Assembly (NCBI RefSeq): GCF_014378035.1
Contig: NZ_JACMOM010000089.1
Span: 1-35,405 of the forward strand
Reading direction: 5' to 3'
DNA length: 35,405 nucleotides
Origin: Aeromicrobium sp.
GTDB lineage: Bacteria > Actinomycetota > Actinomycetes > Propionibacteriales > Nocardioidaceae
Under the pieces are notes generated by a model. It searched no databases. It saw only the letters and a list, made by a program, of their open reading frames with translations, and had not been told where the DNA came from. Shown here in pieces: positions 1-7,376 of the stretch. The translations under genes were made by a program, and so were the position numbers. Every line of letters starts with the position of its first letter. The first letter of the stretch is position 1.

Positions 1-380
1 CCCAGACGGTCGTAGGTGTTCTTGATGTCCTCGGGCAGGTCGTCCCACGTCGCCGCCTGCTTCTCGGTGGAACGGACGAAGTACTTGATGTTGTCGAAGT
101 CGATGCCGCTGAGGTCGGAGCCCCACGTCGGCATGGGCTTGCGACCGAAGAGCTTGAGGCCCTTGAGTCGCAGGTCGAGCATCCACTGCGGCTCGTCCTT
201 GAGCGAGGAGATGTTGCGGACGACGTCTTCGCTCAGTCCACGCTTGGACGTCGCGCCGGCGTCGGTCTTGTCGGACCAGCCGAACTCGTAGCGTCCGACA
301 TCCTTGAGGCCGGGGTTGGCCTCCTCCACGGCGTTGGGGGCGGTGGGTGTCGCATCGGTCTCATGTGACGTGGTCGTCAT
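1..380 (-). CDS. sufB: Fe-S cluster assembly protein SufB, N-terminal part (cut by window edge)
   Basis: SufB is the scaffold subunit of the cytosolic SufBCD complex that builds iron-sulfur clusters. Only the first 126 codons lie in the window; the gene runs off the left edge with no stop. The visible protein starts MTTTSHETDATPTAPN and continues with the N-terminal SufB pattern, including GLSEDVVRNISSLKDEPQWM, then LRLKGLKLF, PMPTWGSDLSGIDFDNIKYF and a TWDDLP segment. The ATG (complement of 378-380) overlaps the stop of the upstream sufR gene in an ATGA arrangement, so the two are probably translationally coupled and transcribed from the sufR promoter. The sufR-sufB order is the one known from mycobacteria (Rv1460-Rv1461). 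Whether an intein interrupts the gene, as in M. tuberculosis, cannot be seen here. Confidence 0.93.
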   Translation of the reverse strand, partial: MTTTSHETDATPTAPNAVEEANPGLKDVGRYEFGWSDKTDAGATSKRGLSEDVVRNISSLKDEPQWMLDLRLKGLKLFGRKPMPTWGSDLSGIDFDNIKYFVRSTEKQAATWDDLPEDIKNTYDRL

Positions 381-1084
381 GAGGTCTGCCTCTCTACGGG
401 GGTGGAGATCTGGGCGGGAATGGAGATCTGGGGCATGTACGTGGTGCAGACGCCGTCACCGTGTGCGATCGTCGCCAGGCGCTGGACGTGGGTGCCGAGG
501 AGCCGAGCAAACATCTCGGTCTCCGCCTCGCACATCTGGGGGAACTCCTCGGCCACGTGCGCGACCGGGCAGTGGTGCTGGCACATCTGTATGCCGGCGG
601 GGGTGGAGCCTGTGGAAGCCGCATAACCATCTTGGCTGAGCGCGTCGGCGAGCGCACGGGGGCGGTCGGCCGGGTCGGCCAGCGCCAGCAGAGGGCGGTA
701 GCGGTCCTCGAGGTCGGTGAGGCGGTGCCGGGCAAACGCCATGACGGCGTCATCGCCGCCGGTCTCGGCGAGGTAGCGCAGCGCTCCTGCGGCGAGCTCG
801 TCGTAGGCATGTGCGAAATGATCGCGACCAGCGTCAGTGATGACGAACAACTTGGCGGGACGGCCACGCCCACGCTGCCCTGTGATGCGCTTGTCGCGGG
901 TCTCGAGGACACCGTCGGCGAGCAGCTGGTCGAGGTGGCGACGCACTGCGGCGGGAGTCAGCTTGAGCTGGACAGCGAGGTCAGCAGCGGTCGACGGACC
1001 GTTCTCCAGGATCGTGGTGGCTACGCGCTCGCGAGTCGGGGCGTCGTCGATGACCGCCACTTCGTCTGACCCGCTGTATTTCAC
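377..1084 (-). CDS. sufR: SufR-type Fe-S-sensing transcriptional regulator of the suf operon
   Basis: Predicted DNA-binding repressor controlling the suf operon in response to Fe-S status. The 235-residue protein has a winged helix-turn-helix in its first ~85 residues (DLAVQLKLTPAAVRRHLDQL at about 35-54, then a basic GQRGRGRPAKLF wing). The C-terminal half carries cysteines C168, C172, C185 and C213, spaced C-X3-C-X12-C followed by a distal Cys, which suits the labile cluster known for SufR. The start is a GTG (complement of 1082-1084). A -10-like hexamer lies six bases upstream, so the mRNA may be leaderless. The stop overlaps the sufB ATG. Family and position make the assignment firm; the exact ligand set is inferred from the cysteines. 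Confidence 0.9.
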   Translation of the reverse strand: MKYSGSDEVAVIDDAPTRERVATTILENGPSTAADLAVQLKLTPAAVRRHLDQLLADGVLETRDKRITGQRGRGRPAKLFVITDAGRDHFAHAYDELAAGALRYLAETGGDDAVMAFARHRLTDLEDRYRPLLALADPADRPRALADALSQDGYAASTGSTPAGIQMCQHHCPVAHVAEEFPQMCEAETEMFARLLGTHVQRLATIAHGDGVCTTYMPQISIPAQISTPVERQTS

Positions 1085-1090
1085 AAGACA

Positions 1091-1119
1091 AGTGTGCCTT
1101 TATTCGAGTCGCCATTCAA
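1091..1119 (-). promoter_or_regulatory. Promoter of sufR-suf operon, leaderless type
   Basis: On the minus strand TTGAAT (complement of 1114-1119) is followed by exactly 17 bases and then CACACT (complement of 1091-1096). Six bases later comes the sufR GTG. Spacing fits a housekeeping sigma promoter whose transcription start coincides with the start codon. The -10 match is imperfect. It shares the 81-bp gap with the divergent promoter of the polymerase gene. Confidence 0.55.
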
Positions 1120-1153
1120 CAAAGGTCATCCTTAGTCGGCCCGCGGTCCGCCC

Positions 1154-1159
1154 TAGAGT
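1154..1159 (+). promoter_or_regulatory. -10 element (TAGAGT) of the Prim-PolC gene, leaderless type
   Basis: TAGAGT ends six bases before the ATG at 1166, so the predicted transcription start falls on the start codon. No convincing Shine-Dalgarno sequence is present. A weak -35-like TTAGTC lies at 1132-1137 (16-bp spacer). A small inverted repeat AAGG-N4-CCTT at 1122-1133 lies between the two divergent promoters and could be an operator, but it may be chance. Confidence 0.5.
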
Positions 1160-1165
1160 GTCGCC

Positions 1166-2209
1166 ATGGCATCCGAGGCGGTCGAGATCGAGGCGAGCGG
1201 ACGCACTGTGCGCGTGTCCAGCCCTACCAGGGTGATCTACGAGAAGACCGACTTCTCCGCCGAGGTCACGAAGCTGATGGTGGCCGAGTACTACGCCACC
1301 GTCGACGATGGTCTGATGCGCGCACTGCGCGACAGGCCCGTGACGCTGGAGCGGTGGCCCAAGGGTGTGCGTGCCGACATGGTGATGTCGACGAGGGCTG
1401 ACAGTCATGGTGACGCGTTCTACCAGAAGCGGATGATGCGCGGTGCTCCGTCGTACGTCGAGAGCACCCGCGTCCTCTTCCCGTCCGGCCGCGTAGCCGA
1501 CGAGATCTGCATGACCGAGGTCGCAGTCGCCGCGTGGGCAGCCCACATGGGCGCCATCACGTTCCACCCCTGGCCGACCCGCAGTGCCGACAACGACCGC
1601 CCCGACGAGCTGCGCATCGACCTCGACCCGTTCGGCTCGACCGGGTTCGCCGACGCCGTGCGCGTCGCGGCCGTCGCACGCGAGGTGCTCGACGGGCTCG
1701 GCATCCGCGCGTTCGCGAAGACGAGCGGCAAGCGCGGGGTGCACGTCTACGTGCGACTCGAGCCGCGGTGGACCTTCACCGACGTCCGCCATGCCGCGAT
1801 CGCCCTAGCGCGCGAGCTCGAGCGGAGCGCCGACGGAGTCACCACGGCGTGGTGGAAGGAAGAGCGGGGAGACAACGTCTTCATCGACTTCAACCAGAAC
1901 TGTCGCGACCGCACCATTGCCTCGGCCTACAGCCTGCGGCCCGCGCCTGGTGCCACCGTCTCGATGCCTCTCACGTGGGACGAGCTGGCGGGTGTCGACG
2001 ACCCGCGGGCGTTCACGCTGCACACCGTCCCGGCCCTCCTCGCCGAGCGGGGAGACGCTCACGCCGAGATCGACGAGGTCGCACACTCGCTCGAACCGCT
2101 CCTGCAGCTGTGGGAGTCCGACCCGGTCGAGATGCCCTACCCGCCGGAGTACCCCAAGATGCCCGGCGAGCCGAAGCGGGTGCAGCCGAGCAAGGCGAAG
2201 CACGATTGA
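1166..2209 (+). CDS. Stand-alone LigD-type polymerase/primase (Prim-PolC-like)
   Basis: A 347-residue archaeo-eukaryotic primase-superfamily polymerase, equivalent to the polymerase domain of the NHEJ protein LigD but encoded alone. The catalytic motifs are visible: DELRIDLDPFG with metal-binding D152 and D154, the nucleotide-binding TSGKRGVHVYVRL (about 186-198, H193), and the third carboxylate in VFIDFNQN (D241). Length and the nearby ligC gene match the mycobacterial Rv3730c-Rv3731 pair (Prim-PolC and LigC), which has been linked to gap filling in excision repair. No ligase or phosphoesterase domain is fused, and no Ku gene is in the window. The ATG is favoured because a -10 element lies six bases upstream. 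The polymerase fold is certain; the in vivo pathway is inferred. Confidence 0.88.
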   Translation: MASEAVEIEASGRTVRVSSPTRVIYEKTDFSAEVTKLMVAEYYATVDDGLMRALRDRPVTLERWPKGVRADMVMSTRADSHGDAFYQKRMMRGAPSYVESTRVLFPSGRVADEICMTEVAVAAWAAHMGAITFHPWPTRSADNDRPDELRIDLDPFGSTGFADAVRVAAVAREVLDGLGIRAFAKTSGKRGVHVYVRLEPRWTFTDVRHAAIALARELERSADGVTTAWWKEERGDNVFIDFNQNCRDRTIASAYSLRPAPGATVSMPLTWDELAGVDDPRAFTLHTVPALLAERGDAHAEIDEVAHSLEPLLQLWESDPVEMPYPPEYPKMPGEPKRVQPSKAKHD

Positions 2210-2228
2210 CCATTCCACCTCCGAGAAC

Positions 2229-2243
2229 GGCGCCTCGGGCGCC
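2229..2243 (+). terminator. Hairpin downstream of the polymerase gene
   Basis: GGCGCC-TCG-GGCGCC forms a perfect six-base-pair GC stem with a three-base loop, 19 bases after the polymerase stop codon. There is no clear T-run, so this is a candidate terminator of the type common in GC-rich actinobacteria. Confidence 0.4.
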
Positions 2244-2316
2244 AAGTCTTCGGGATCGGGGTGGGCGGATCGGATCTTCATGGCTGACCCTCAGGTGAAC
2301 GCGTGCTGGTCATCCC

Positions 2317-2322
2317 TACAGT
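2317..2322 (+). promoter_or_regulatory. -10 element (TACAGT) of the alarmone synthetase gene, leaderless type
   Basis: TACAGT ends six bases before the GTG at 2329. A weak -35-like GTGAAC lies at 2295-2300 (16-bp spacer). The arrangement supports the GTG as both transcription and translation start and argues against the internal ATG at 2350. Confidence 0.5.
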
Positions 2323-2328
2323 GGACGC

Positions 2329-3108
2329 GTGGACCCAACCCCCGTTCGGATGGACCTCGGCCGCCTCATCGAACGGGCCGAGGGCGACTTCGCGGGCGAG
2401 GACGCGGCACAGCTGCGCCAAGACTTCACGCGGTTCATGATGCGGTACAAGTTCGGCATGGAGGAGATCGTCACCAAGCTGTCGATCCTGCGCGACGAGT
2501 TCACCCACCTGCATGAGAACAACCCCATCGAAAACGTGTCGTCGCGACTCAAGAACCCCGACAGCATCATCGAGAAGATGGCACGCAAGGGCACTGATCC
2601 CACCTTCGTGTCGATCGAGAAGACCATCACTGACATCGCGGGCGTGCGCGTCACGTGCAGCTTCGTCTCCGACGTCTACACGCTCTTCGACCTGCTCACC
2701 GGCCAGTCCGACGTGCACATCGTGGACGTGCGCGACTACATCGCGACGCCGAAGTCCAATGGCTACCGCAGCCTGCACGCGCTGATCGAGGTACCTGTCT
2801 TCCTCAGTGACGGCCAGGTGCCGGTGCTCGTCGAGGTGCAGCTGCGCACCATCGCGATGGACTTCTGGGCAAGCCTCGAGCACAAGATCCACTACAAGTA
2901 CCAGCAGGACGTCCCGCAGTCACTGCTCGACGGACTCCGTGATGCTGCCGAGACCGCCGGCGAGCTCGACGCCACGATGGAGCGGCTCCACACCGAGGTC
3001 AAGTCTGCCGGCGAGCTGCCCGCGGAGCTCCAGGCCGAGCTGCGCGCCCGCAACGACGTCGGGCCCGACGACGGCTTCGTCGAGCGTCTGCGCCGCCTGG
3101 GCACCTGA
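2329..3108 (+). CDS. Small alarmone synthetase (RelA/SpoT-type GTP pyrophosphokinase)
   Basis: A 259-residue single-domain (p)ppGpp synthetase. It transfers pyrophosphate from ATP to GDP or GTP to make the stringent-response alarmone. The RelA/SpoT synthetase motifs are intact: DIAGVRVTCSF (D102, R107), the substrate loop PKSNGYRSLH (141-150) with the conserved tyrosine at 146, and VEVQLRT (168-174, E169) followed by ASLEHKIHYK. There is no HD hydrolase, TGS or ACT domain, so it matches the small stand-alone class rather than the long bifunctional Rel. It starts at a GTG preceded by a leaderless-type promoter. It lies between Prim-PolC and the convergent ligC, so it is probably its own transcription unit. 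Synthetase function is well supported; the stimulus that activates it is unknown. Confidence 0.88.
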   Translation: MDPTPVRMDLGRLIERAEGDFAGEDAAQLRQDFTRFMMRYKFGMEEIVTKLSILRDEFTHLHENNPIENVSSRLKNPDSIIEKMARKGTDPTFVSIEKTITDIAGVRVTCSFVSDVYTLFDLLTGQSDVHIVDVRDYIATPKSNGYRSLHALIEVPVFLSDGQVPVLVEVQLRTIAMDFWASLEHKIHYKYQQDVPQSLLDGLRDAAETAGELDATMERLHTEVKSAGELPAELQAELRARNDVGPDDGFVERLRRLGT

Positions 3109-3121
3109 CCCCGCCCCCTCC

Positions 3122-3139
3122 GCCTCCAGATGTGGAGGC
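3122..3139. terminator. Shared hairpin between convergent alarmone synthetase and ligC
   Basis: GCCTCCA-GATG-TGGAGGC is a perfect seven-base-pair stem with a four-base loop in the 30-bp gap between convergent genes. Its last base is also the last base of the ligC stop codon. It can form in transcripts from either strand and is the likely bidirectional terminator, although no long T-tract follows. Confidence 0.55.
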
Positions 3140-4224
3140 TAGGTGAGGATCTTCGCCAGGTCGTACCTGGCTACCTCCTCGAGCTGCTCGTACGTGCAGG
3201 ACGCGGGCTCGCGGTCAGGTCGCCAGCGCTTGAACTGTGCCGTGTGCCTGAACCGGTCGCCCTCCATGTGCTCGTAGCCGACCTCCGCGACCACGGTCGG
3301 CGCCAAGGTGACGAACGAGAGGTCCTTCGTGCCGGTCCACCTGCTCTGCCCGCCCGGCAACCTCGAGCCCGCCTGCGCGTCGGCGTCCTGCCACTTGCCC
3401 CATGGATGCTCCGACGCGTCGACGATCAGAGGCGCAAGCTCGTCGATGAGCTCGGCTCGCCTCGCCTCGGTGAACGACGCCGCGACACCGACGTGCTGCA
3501 GCGCGCCATCATCCGCATAGAGCCCCAGCAGCATCGAGCCCAGTAGCGGACGTTCCGCGGTCGACGCCTTGTGGAGGCGGTAACCCGCCACGACGACGTC
3601 AGCCGTGCGTGCGTGCTTGATCTTGAGCATGGCGCGGCCGTTGGGTGCGTAGGGCTTGGCGAGTGCCTTGGCGACGATGCCGTCGAGGCCCGCACCCTCG
3701 AAGGTGCCGAACCACTCCTCGGCCTCGACCGGGTCGGTCGTCGTGCGGGTGACGTGCACCGGAGCGCTCGCCGGGGCGAGAGCCTCTTCGAGCCGCGCCC
3801 GACGCACCGAGAAGGGCTCGTCCATCAAAGACTCGTCACCCAGGGCAAGAAGATCGAACGCGACGAACGACGCCGGGGTGGTCGAGGCCAACATCTCCAC
3901 GCGAGAGGTAGCGGGGTGGATGCGCTGGGACAACGAGTCGAAGTCGAGTCGCCCGTCGATGGCCAGGAAGATCTCCCCGTCGACGACCACGCGGTCGGGC
4001 AGCTCGACGCGGAATGCGTCGACGAGCTCGGGGAAGTAGCGGGTCAGCTCCTTCGTCGACCGACTCGCCAGCTGCACCTCGTCGCCGTCGCGGAAGACGA
4101 GGCAGCGGAAGCCGTCCCACTTGGGCTCGTACGACAGTCCGCCGTCCACGGAGTCGGGCGCGGGGACCCCCTTGACCGACTTCGCGAGCATCGGCCGCAC
4201 CGGAGGCATGACGGGGAGGTCCAT
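3139..4224 (-). CDS. ligC: ATP-dependent DNA ligase LigC
   Basis: Seals DNA nicks using ATP through a lysyl-AMP intermediate. The 361-residue protein has the nucleotidyltransferase motif I YEPKWDGFR with adenylated lysine K35. Further family motifs follow: SRSTKELT (~54), the DGEIF segment (~82), FVAFDLLALG, EGAGLDGIVAK and MLKIKHARTADVV (motif V). A C-terminal OB-fold follows, with RFRHTAQFKRWRPD near residues 330-343. Length and lack of extra domains match LigC rather than LigB or the LigD fusion. It starts with ATG (complement of 4222-4224), back to back with the ABC transporter gene. Proximity to Prim-PolC suggests that the two act together in gap-filling repair; that link is inferred from mycobacteria. 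Confidence 0.92.
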   Translation of the reverse strand: MDLPVMPPVRPMLAKSVKGVPAPDSVDGGLSYEPKWDGFRCLVFRDGDEVQLASRSTKELTRYFPELVDAFRVELPDRVVVDGEIFLAIDGRLDFDSLSQRIHPATSRVEMLASTTPASFVAFDLLALGDESLMDEPFSVRRARLEEALAPASAPVHVTRTTTDPVEAEEWFGTFEGAGLDGIVAKALAKPYAPNGRAMLKIKHARTADVVVAGYRLHKASTAERPLLGSMLLGLYADDGALQHVGVAASFTEARRAELIDELAPLIVDASEHPWGKWQDADAQAGSRLPGGQSRWTGTKDLSFVTLAPTVVAEVGYEHMEGDRFRHTAQFKRWRPDREPASCTYEQLEEVARYDLAKILT

Positions 4225-4263
4225 GGCAGGTCAGCCTAACGCGCTGACCTGCGAAGCGACACC

Positions 4264-4269
4264 TACACT
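4264..4269 (+). promoter_or_regulatory. -10 element (TACACT) of the ABC transporter-ctaA operon
   Basis: TACACT ends six bases before the GTG at 4276, again giving a leaderless arrangement. A GGAGGG directly abuts the GTG, too close to work as a normal ribosome-binding site. No good -35 was found. Confidence 0.45.
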
Positions 4270-4275
4270 GGAGGG

Positions 4276-5196
4276 GTGAATCAGCCCGCAGTCGAGGTCG
4301 TCGACCTCGTGATGCGGTACGGCTCCGTCACCGCTGTGAACGGTCTCAACCTGAGCGTCGAGCGCGGCACGGTCACGGCGATCCTGGGCCCCAACGGCGC
4401 CGGCAAGACCACCACGATCGAGACGTGCGAGGGCTTCCGGGCACCACACAGCGGCTCGGTACGGGTGCTCGGGCTCGATCCGCGAGCCGACAGCCGCGAG
4501 CTCCGTCCCAAGGTGGGGGTGATGCTGCAGTCAGGTGGCGCCTGGTCGGGCGTCCGTGCGCACGAGATGCTCCGCCACATCGCCTCGCTGCACGCTCATC
4601 CGCTCGACGTCGACGCGCTGATCGACAGGCTTGGCATGCAGTCGTTCGGCAAGACCCCCTACCGGCGTCTGTCCGGCGGCCAGCAGCAGCGACTCAGCCT
4701 CGCCATGGCCATCGTCGGACGACCCGAGCTGCTCTTCCTTGACGAGCCGACCGCAGGCCTCGACCCGCAAGCGCGGCGCTCGACCTGGGATCTTGTCGCC
4801 GAGCTTCGCACCAGCGGTGTCACGACGGTTCTCACGACCCACTTCATGGACGAGGCCGAAACCCTGTCCGACCGCATCCACATCGTCGACGAGGGCCGCG
4901 TCATCGCCTCGGGCAGCCCACAGGAGCTCGCGGCCACCGGGGCGAAGAACACCGTGCGATTCACCGCCCGCGCGGGCCTCGACGTCGAGGACCTCATGCT
5001 TGCGCTCCCCCACGACACCAAGGTCGACGAGGTGTCCCCCGGGGCCTACGTCATCGCCGGCCACGTCGATCCGGCACTGCTCGCGACCCTCTCGGCGTGG
5101 TGCGCCGGACAGGGCGTGCTCACCGAGTCGCTGCTGGTGGAGCGGCAGACCCTCGAGGACAGGTTCCTCGAGCTGACCGGTCGGGCGCTCCGATGA
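4276..5196 (+). CDS. ABC-2 type exporter, ATP-binding subunit
   Basis: A 306-residue ABC ATPase that would power the membrane subunit encoded next. It has Walker A GPNGAGKTT (38-46), a Q-loop around LQSGG (84-88), signature LSGGQ (132-136), Walker B LLFLDEP (152-158) and an H-loop histidine at 189. A ~90-residue C-terminal extension follows, typical of DrrA/CcmA-like ABC-2 exporters. The start is a GTG with a -10 element six bases upstream; the stop overlaps the permease start (ATGA). The same exporter-ctaA association is known in mycobacteria (Rv1456c-Rv1458c), hinting at a role around heme or cytochrome oxidase assembly. The substrate cannot be read from the sequence, and drug export is an equally plausible annotation. 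Confidence 0.88.
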   Translation: MNQPAVEVVDLVMRYGSVTAVNGLNLSVERGTVTAILGPNGAGKTTTIETCEGFRAPHSGSVRVLGLDPRADSRELRPKVGVMLQSGGAWSGVRAHEMLRHIASLHAHPLDVDALIDRLGMQSFGKTPYRRLSGGQQQRLSLAMAIVGRPELLFLDEPTAGLDPQARRSTWDLVAELRTSGVTTVLTTHFMDEAETLSDRIHIVDEGRVIASGSPQELAATGAKNTVRFTARAGLDVEDLMLALPHDTKVDEVSPGAYVIAGHVDPALLATLSAWCAGQGVLTESLLVERQTLEDRFLELTGRALR

Positions 5197-5966
5197 ACCT
5201 CGAGCTCTCACCCCGACCCGGTGCAGCGACACCCACCGCCATGGTCCGCGCCCAGATCTCGATGGAGCTGCGACTTCTCGCACGCAACGGCGAGCAGCTG
5301 CTGCTGACGCTCGTCATCCCGTTGCTCCTGCTGGTCTTCGGCACCCACTCCGACAAGGTCGTCGATCTCGGCCCGGGCCGCTCGATCGACATCGTCGCGC
5401 CCGGGGTGCTCGCCCTCGCCATCATGTCGACGTCGTTCACGTCGCTCGCCATCGCCACGGGCTTCGAGCGACGCTACGGGGCACTCAAACGACTCGGCGC
5501 CTCTCCGCTGCCACGGTCGGGCCTGTTGCTCGGCAAGATCGGCGCGATCGTGCTCCTCGAGATCGTGCAGCTCACTGTGCTGTCGTTGGTGGCGCTCGCC
5601 CTCGGCTGGGAGCCTCACGGCGGGGTGTCCTCGATAGGCTGGCTGGTCGTGCTGGCGCTGCTCAGCACCGCGGCGTTCGGCTCCCTCGCACTCCTGATCG
5701 CCGGAACTTTGCGCGCCGAGGCGACCCTGGTCGTTGCCAATCTGGTGTACGTCCTGCTGCTCACCGGCGGTGCCGTCCTGGTGCCCCTCAGCCGCTACCC
5801 CGACGGCGCACAACACGTGCTGCGGCTGCTGCCGTCGGGGGCACTCGGCCAGGGCCTGCGCGACGTCTTCGACGGCGGCGCCCCTGGCGTCATGGCCGTG
5901 AGCGTCCTTCTCGTGTGGTCACTCGTGGCCGGCTCCCTGACCGCAAGGACCTTCAAGTGGGAATGA
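5193..5966 (+). CDS. ABC-2 type exporter, membrane subunit
   Basis: A 257-residue integral membrane subunit with about six hydrophobic segments: LLLTLVIPLLLLVFG near 37-51, a second near 71-90, then segments near 120-140, 153-173, 180-205 and 230-250. The cytoplasmic GFERRYGALKRLGASPLPR stretch between the second and third segments is characteristic of ABC-2 (DrrB-like) permeases. The ATG at 5193 overlaps the stop of the ATPase gene, and the stop overlaps the ctaA ATG. All three genes are therefore almost certainly one translationally coupled operon. Longer upstream starts in this frame would overlap the ATPase by about 100 bases and are not favoured. The substrate is unknown. Confidence 0.85.
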   Translation: MNLELSPRPGAATPTAMVRAQISMELRLLARNGEQLLLTLVIPLLLLVFGTHSDKVVDLGPGRSIDIVAPGVLALAIMSTSFTSLAIATGFERRYGALKRLGASPLPRSGLLLGKIGAIVLLEIVQLTVLSLVALALGWEPHGGVSSIGWLVVLALLSTAAFGSLALLIAGTLRAEATLVVANLVYVLLLTGGAVLVPLSRYPDGAQHVLRLLPSGALGQGLRDVFDGGAPGVMAVSVLLVWSLVAGSLTARTFKWE

Positions 5967-6895
5967 TCCGACAGCTCACCGACCGGCTGCCACACCCCGA
6001 GCGCCGCACCGTCGAGCGCTGGGCGTGGGCGTCGGTCGTGGCCAACACCGTGATCATCCTGACGGGTGGGCTCGTCCGGCTCACCGGATCCGGCCTCGGG
6101 TGCCCCACCTGGCCGCGCTGCACCGACAGCTCATTCGTCCCCCACCGCGAGCTGGGGCTGCACGGCGCGATCGAGTTCGGCAACCGCATGCTCACGTACG
6201 TCCTCATCGCCGTCGTCGTCGGCATGCTGACCGCGGTGTGGCGGTGGGCTGGCACGTCCCGCGAGCAGCGTCGTCTGGCGCTCCTGATCACCCTCGGGGT
6301 CCCCTTCCAAGGGGTCATCGGCGGCATCAGTGTCCTCACCAACCTGAACCCCTGGGTCGTCTCCCTGCACCTGTTGCTCTCCACGCTCTTGGTCGCGGCG
6401 TCGGTGCTGCTCGTCGTCAGGGTCCGGGGCGACCACGGTTCGTCCGTTCCGCCCACGCACGCCCGCCTCGTGGTATTCACCTACGCAGTGATGTGGGTGG
6501 TCGTCTACATCGGCACCGTCGTGACGGGTGGCGGACCTCACTCCGGCGACAATGGCGCGCACCGAAACGGGCTCGATCCGCACGTCATGAGCCACGTCCA
6601 CGCAGCATCTGTCTATCTGCTGGTCGGTCTCACCGTGGCGTGCTGCGTCGTCCTGAGGCGGACTGCGGCCGGGCGATTCGCCGTCGTCCTGCTGGTCGTC
6701 GAGCTGGCTCAGGGGACGATCGGCTTCGTGCAGTACTTCACCGACCTCCCGGTTGCGCTCGTCGCCGCGCACCTCGTCGGGGCCGCGGTGCTGGTCGCCG
6801 CCGCCACCCGCCTGCTGGTCGACGTCGTGGCCACGACACCAACCACGGAGAACGTGGCCGAGTCTCGACCACCTCAATCGAGCCGGTCTCGCTGA
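5963..6895 (+). CDS. ctaA: Heme A synthase CtaA
   Basis: Converts heme O to heme A for aa3-type cytochrome c oxidase. The 310-residue membrane protein has around eight hydrophobic helices. Hallmarks of the COX15/CtaA family are TGGLVRLTGSGLGCPTWPRC (about 34-53, with the conserved cysteine pair), an EFGNR motif after the first heme-ligand region (LHGAIEFGNR), an internal repeat TGGGPHSGD, and histidines in the SHVHAASVY segment. The ATG at 5963 overlaps the exporter stop (ATGA), which fixes the start. Convergent with the acetyltransferase gene, whose end lies only four bases away; ctaB, which supplies the substrate, lies just beyond on the opposite strand. Confident. Confidence 0.92.
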   Translation: MIRQLTDRLPHPERRTVERWAWASVVANTVIILTGGLVRLTGSGLGCPTWPRCTDSSFVPHRELGLHGAIEFGNRMLTYVLIAVVVGMLTAVWRWAGTSREQRRLALLITLGVPFQGVIGGISVLTNLNPWVVSLHLLLSTLLVAASVLLVVRVRGDHGSSVPPTHARLVVFTYAVMWVVVYIGTVVTGGGPHSGDNGAHRNGLDPHVMSHVHAASVYLLVGLTVACCVVLRRTAAGRFAVVLLVVELAQGTIGFVQYFTDLPVALVAAHLVGAAVLVAAATRLLVDVVATTPTTENVAESRPPQSSRSR

Positions 6896-6899
6896 GGTC

Positions 6900-7373
6900 T
6901 CACCGCCTGAGTCGCATCCGGCGACAACCTTCAGCGTCGGCACAACCCTCGTCGAGGGCGAAACCCAGCGAGGTGTAGAGCCCGATCGCGGCGGAGTTGC
7001 CGTCGATGACCCGCAGGCTCAGAACAGACGCGTCGCTCCACCCGACGACGGCTTCGATCAGCAGTCGGCCCACCCCCCGACCGCGCGCCTCGGGAGCGAC
7101 CCACATCGAGATCAGCTCGGCGTCGGCGCCATCACGCCGACCTCCCGCCATGCCGACAGGAGTCGCGCCGGCCCGGGCAAGGAAGCACGGGCCGTCGGCG
7201 AGCCGTTGGCGCCAGCGCGCTTCGACGTCGTGGTCACCCGTCCACATGGTGACCGACGACGCGAACGCCTCCGGGTCCTCGGTGAGCGACCGCTGGCGCA
7301 GCAGCCGCCACTGGGCCCAGTCGTCGGGTGTTGCCTCGACCACCGACACGGCACCGGTGTGGACGTTGGGCAC
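6900..7373 (-). CDS. GNAT-family N-acetyltransferase
   Basis: A 157-residue GCN5-related acetyltransferase that would move an acetyl group from acetyl-CoA to an unidentified amine. The core acetyl-CoA-binding motif A is visible as MWVAPEARGRGVGRLLIEAV (about 90-109, RGRGVG being the pyrophosphate loop), followed by the motif B region NSAAIGLYTSLGF. The GTG start lies three bases after the ctaB stop, so it is probably co-transcribed with ctaB. An internal GTG eight codons later is also possible. It interrupts the otherwise conserved ctaA/ctaB neighbourhood and has no obvious link to heme synthesis. Family certain, substrate unknown. Confidence 0.82.
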   Translation of the reverse strand: MPNVHTGAVSVVEATPDDWAQWRLLRQRSLTEDPEAFASSVTMWTGDHDVEARWRQRLADGPCFLARAGATPVGMAGGRRDGADAELISMWVAPEARGRGVGRLLIEAVVGWSDASVLSLRVIDGNSAAIGLYTSLGFALDEGCADAEGCRRMRLRR

Positions 7374-7376
7374 GAC

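Noticed and set aside
1166-4224. A complete non-homologous end-joining locus
   Set aside because: The polymerase and ligase are separate LigC/Prim-PolC-type proteins, there is no phosphoesterase domain and no Ku gene in the window, so calling it NHEJ would go beyond the sequence.
7016-7373. The acetyltransferase as a heme-pathway enzyme
   Set aside because: It follows ctaB closely, but the sequence is an ordinary GNAT fold with no feature tying it to heme; co-transcription alone does not support a pathway role.
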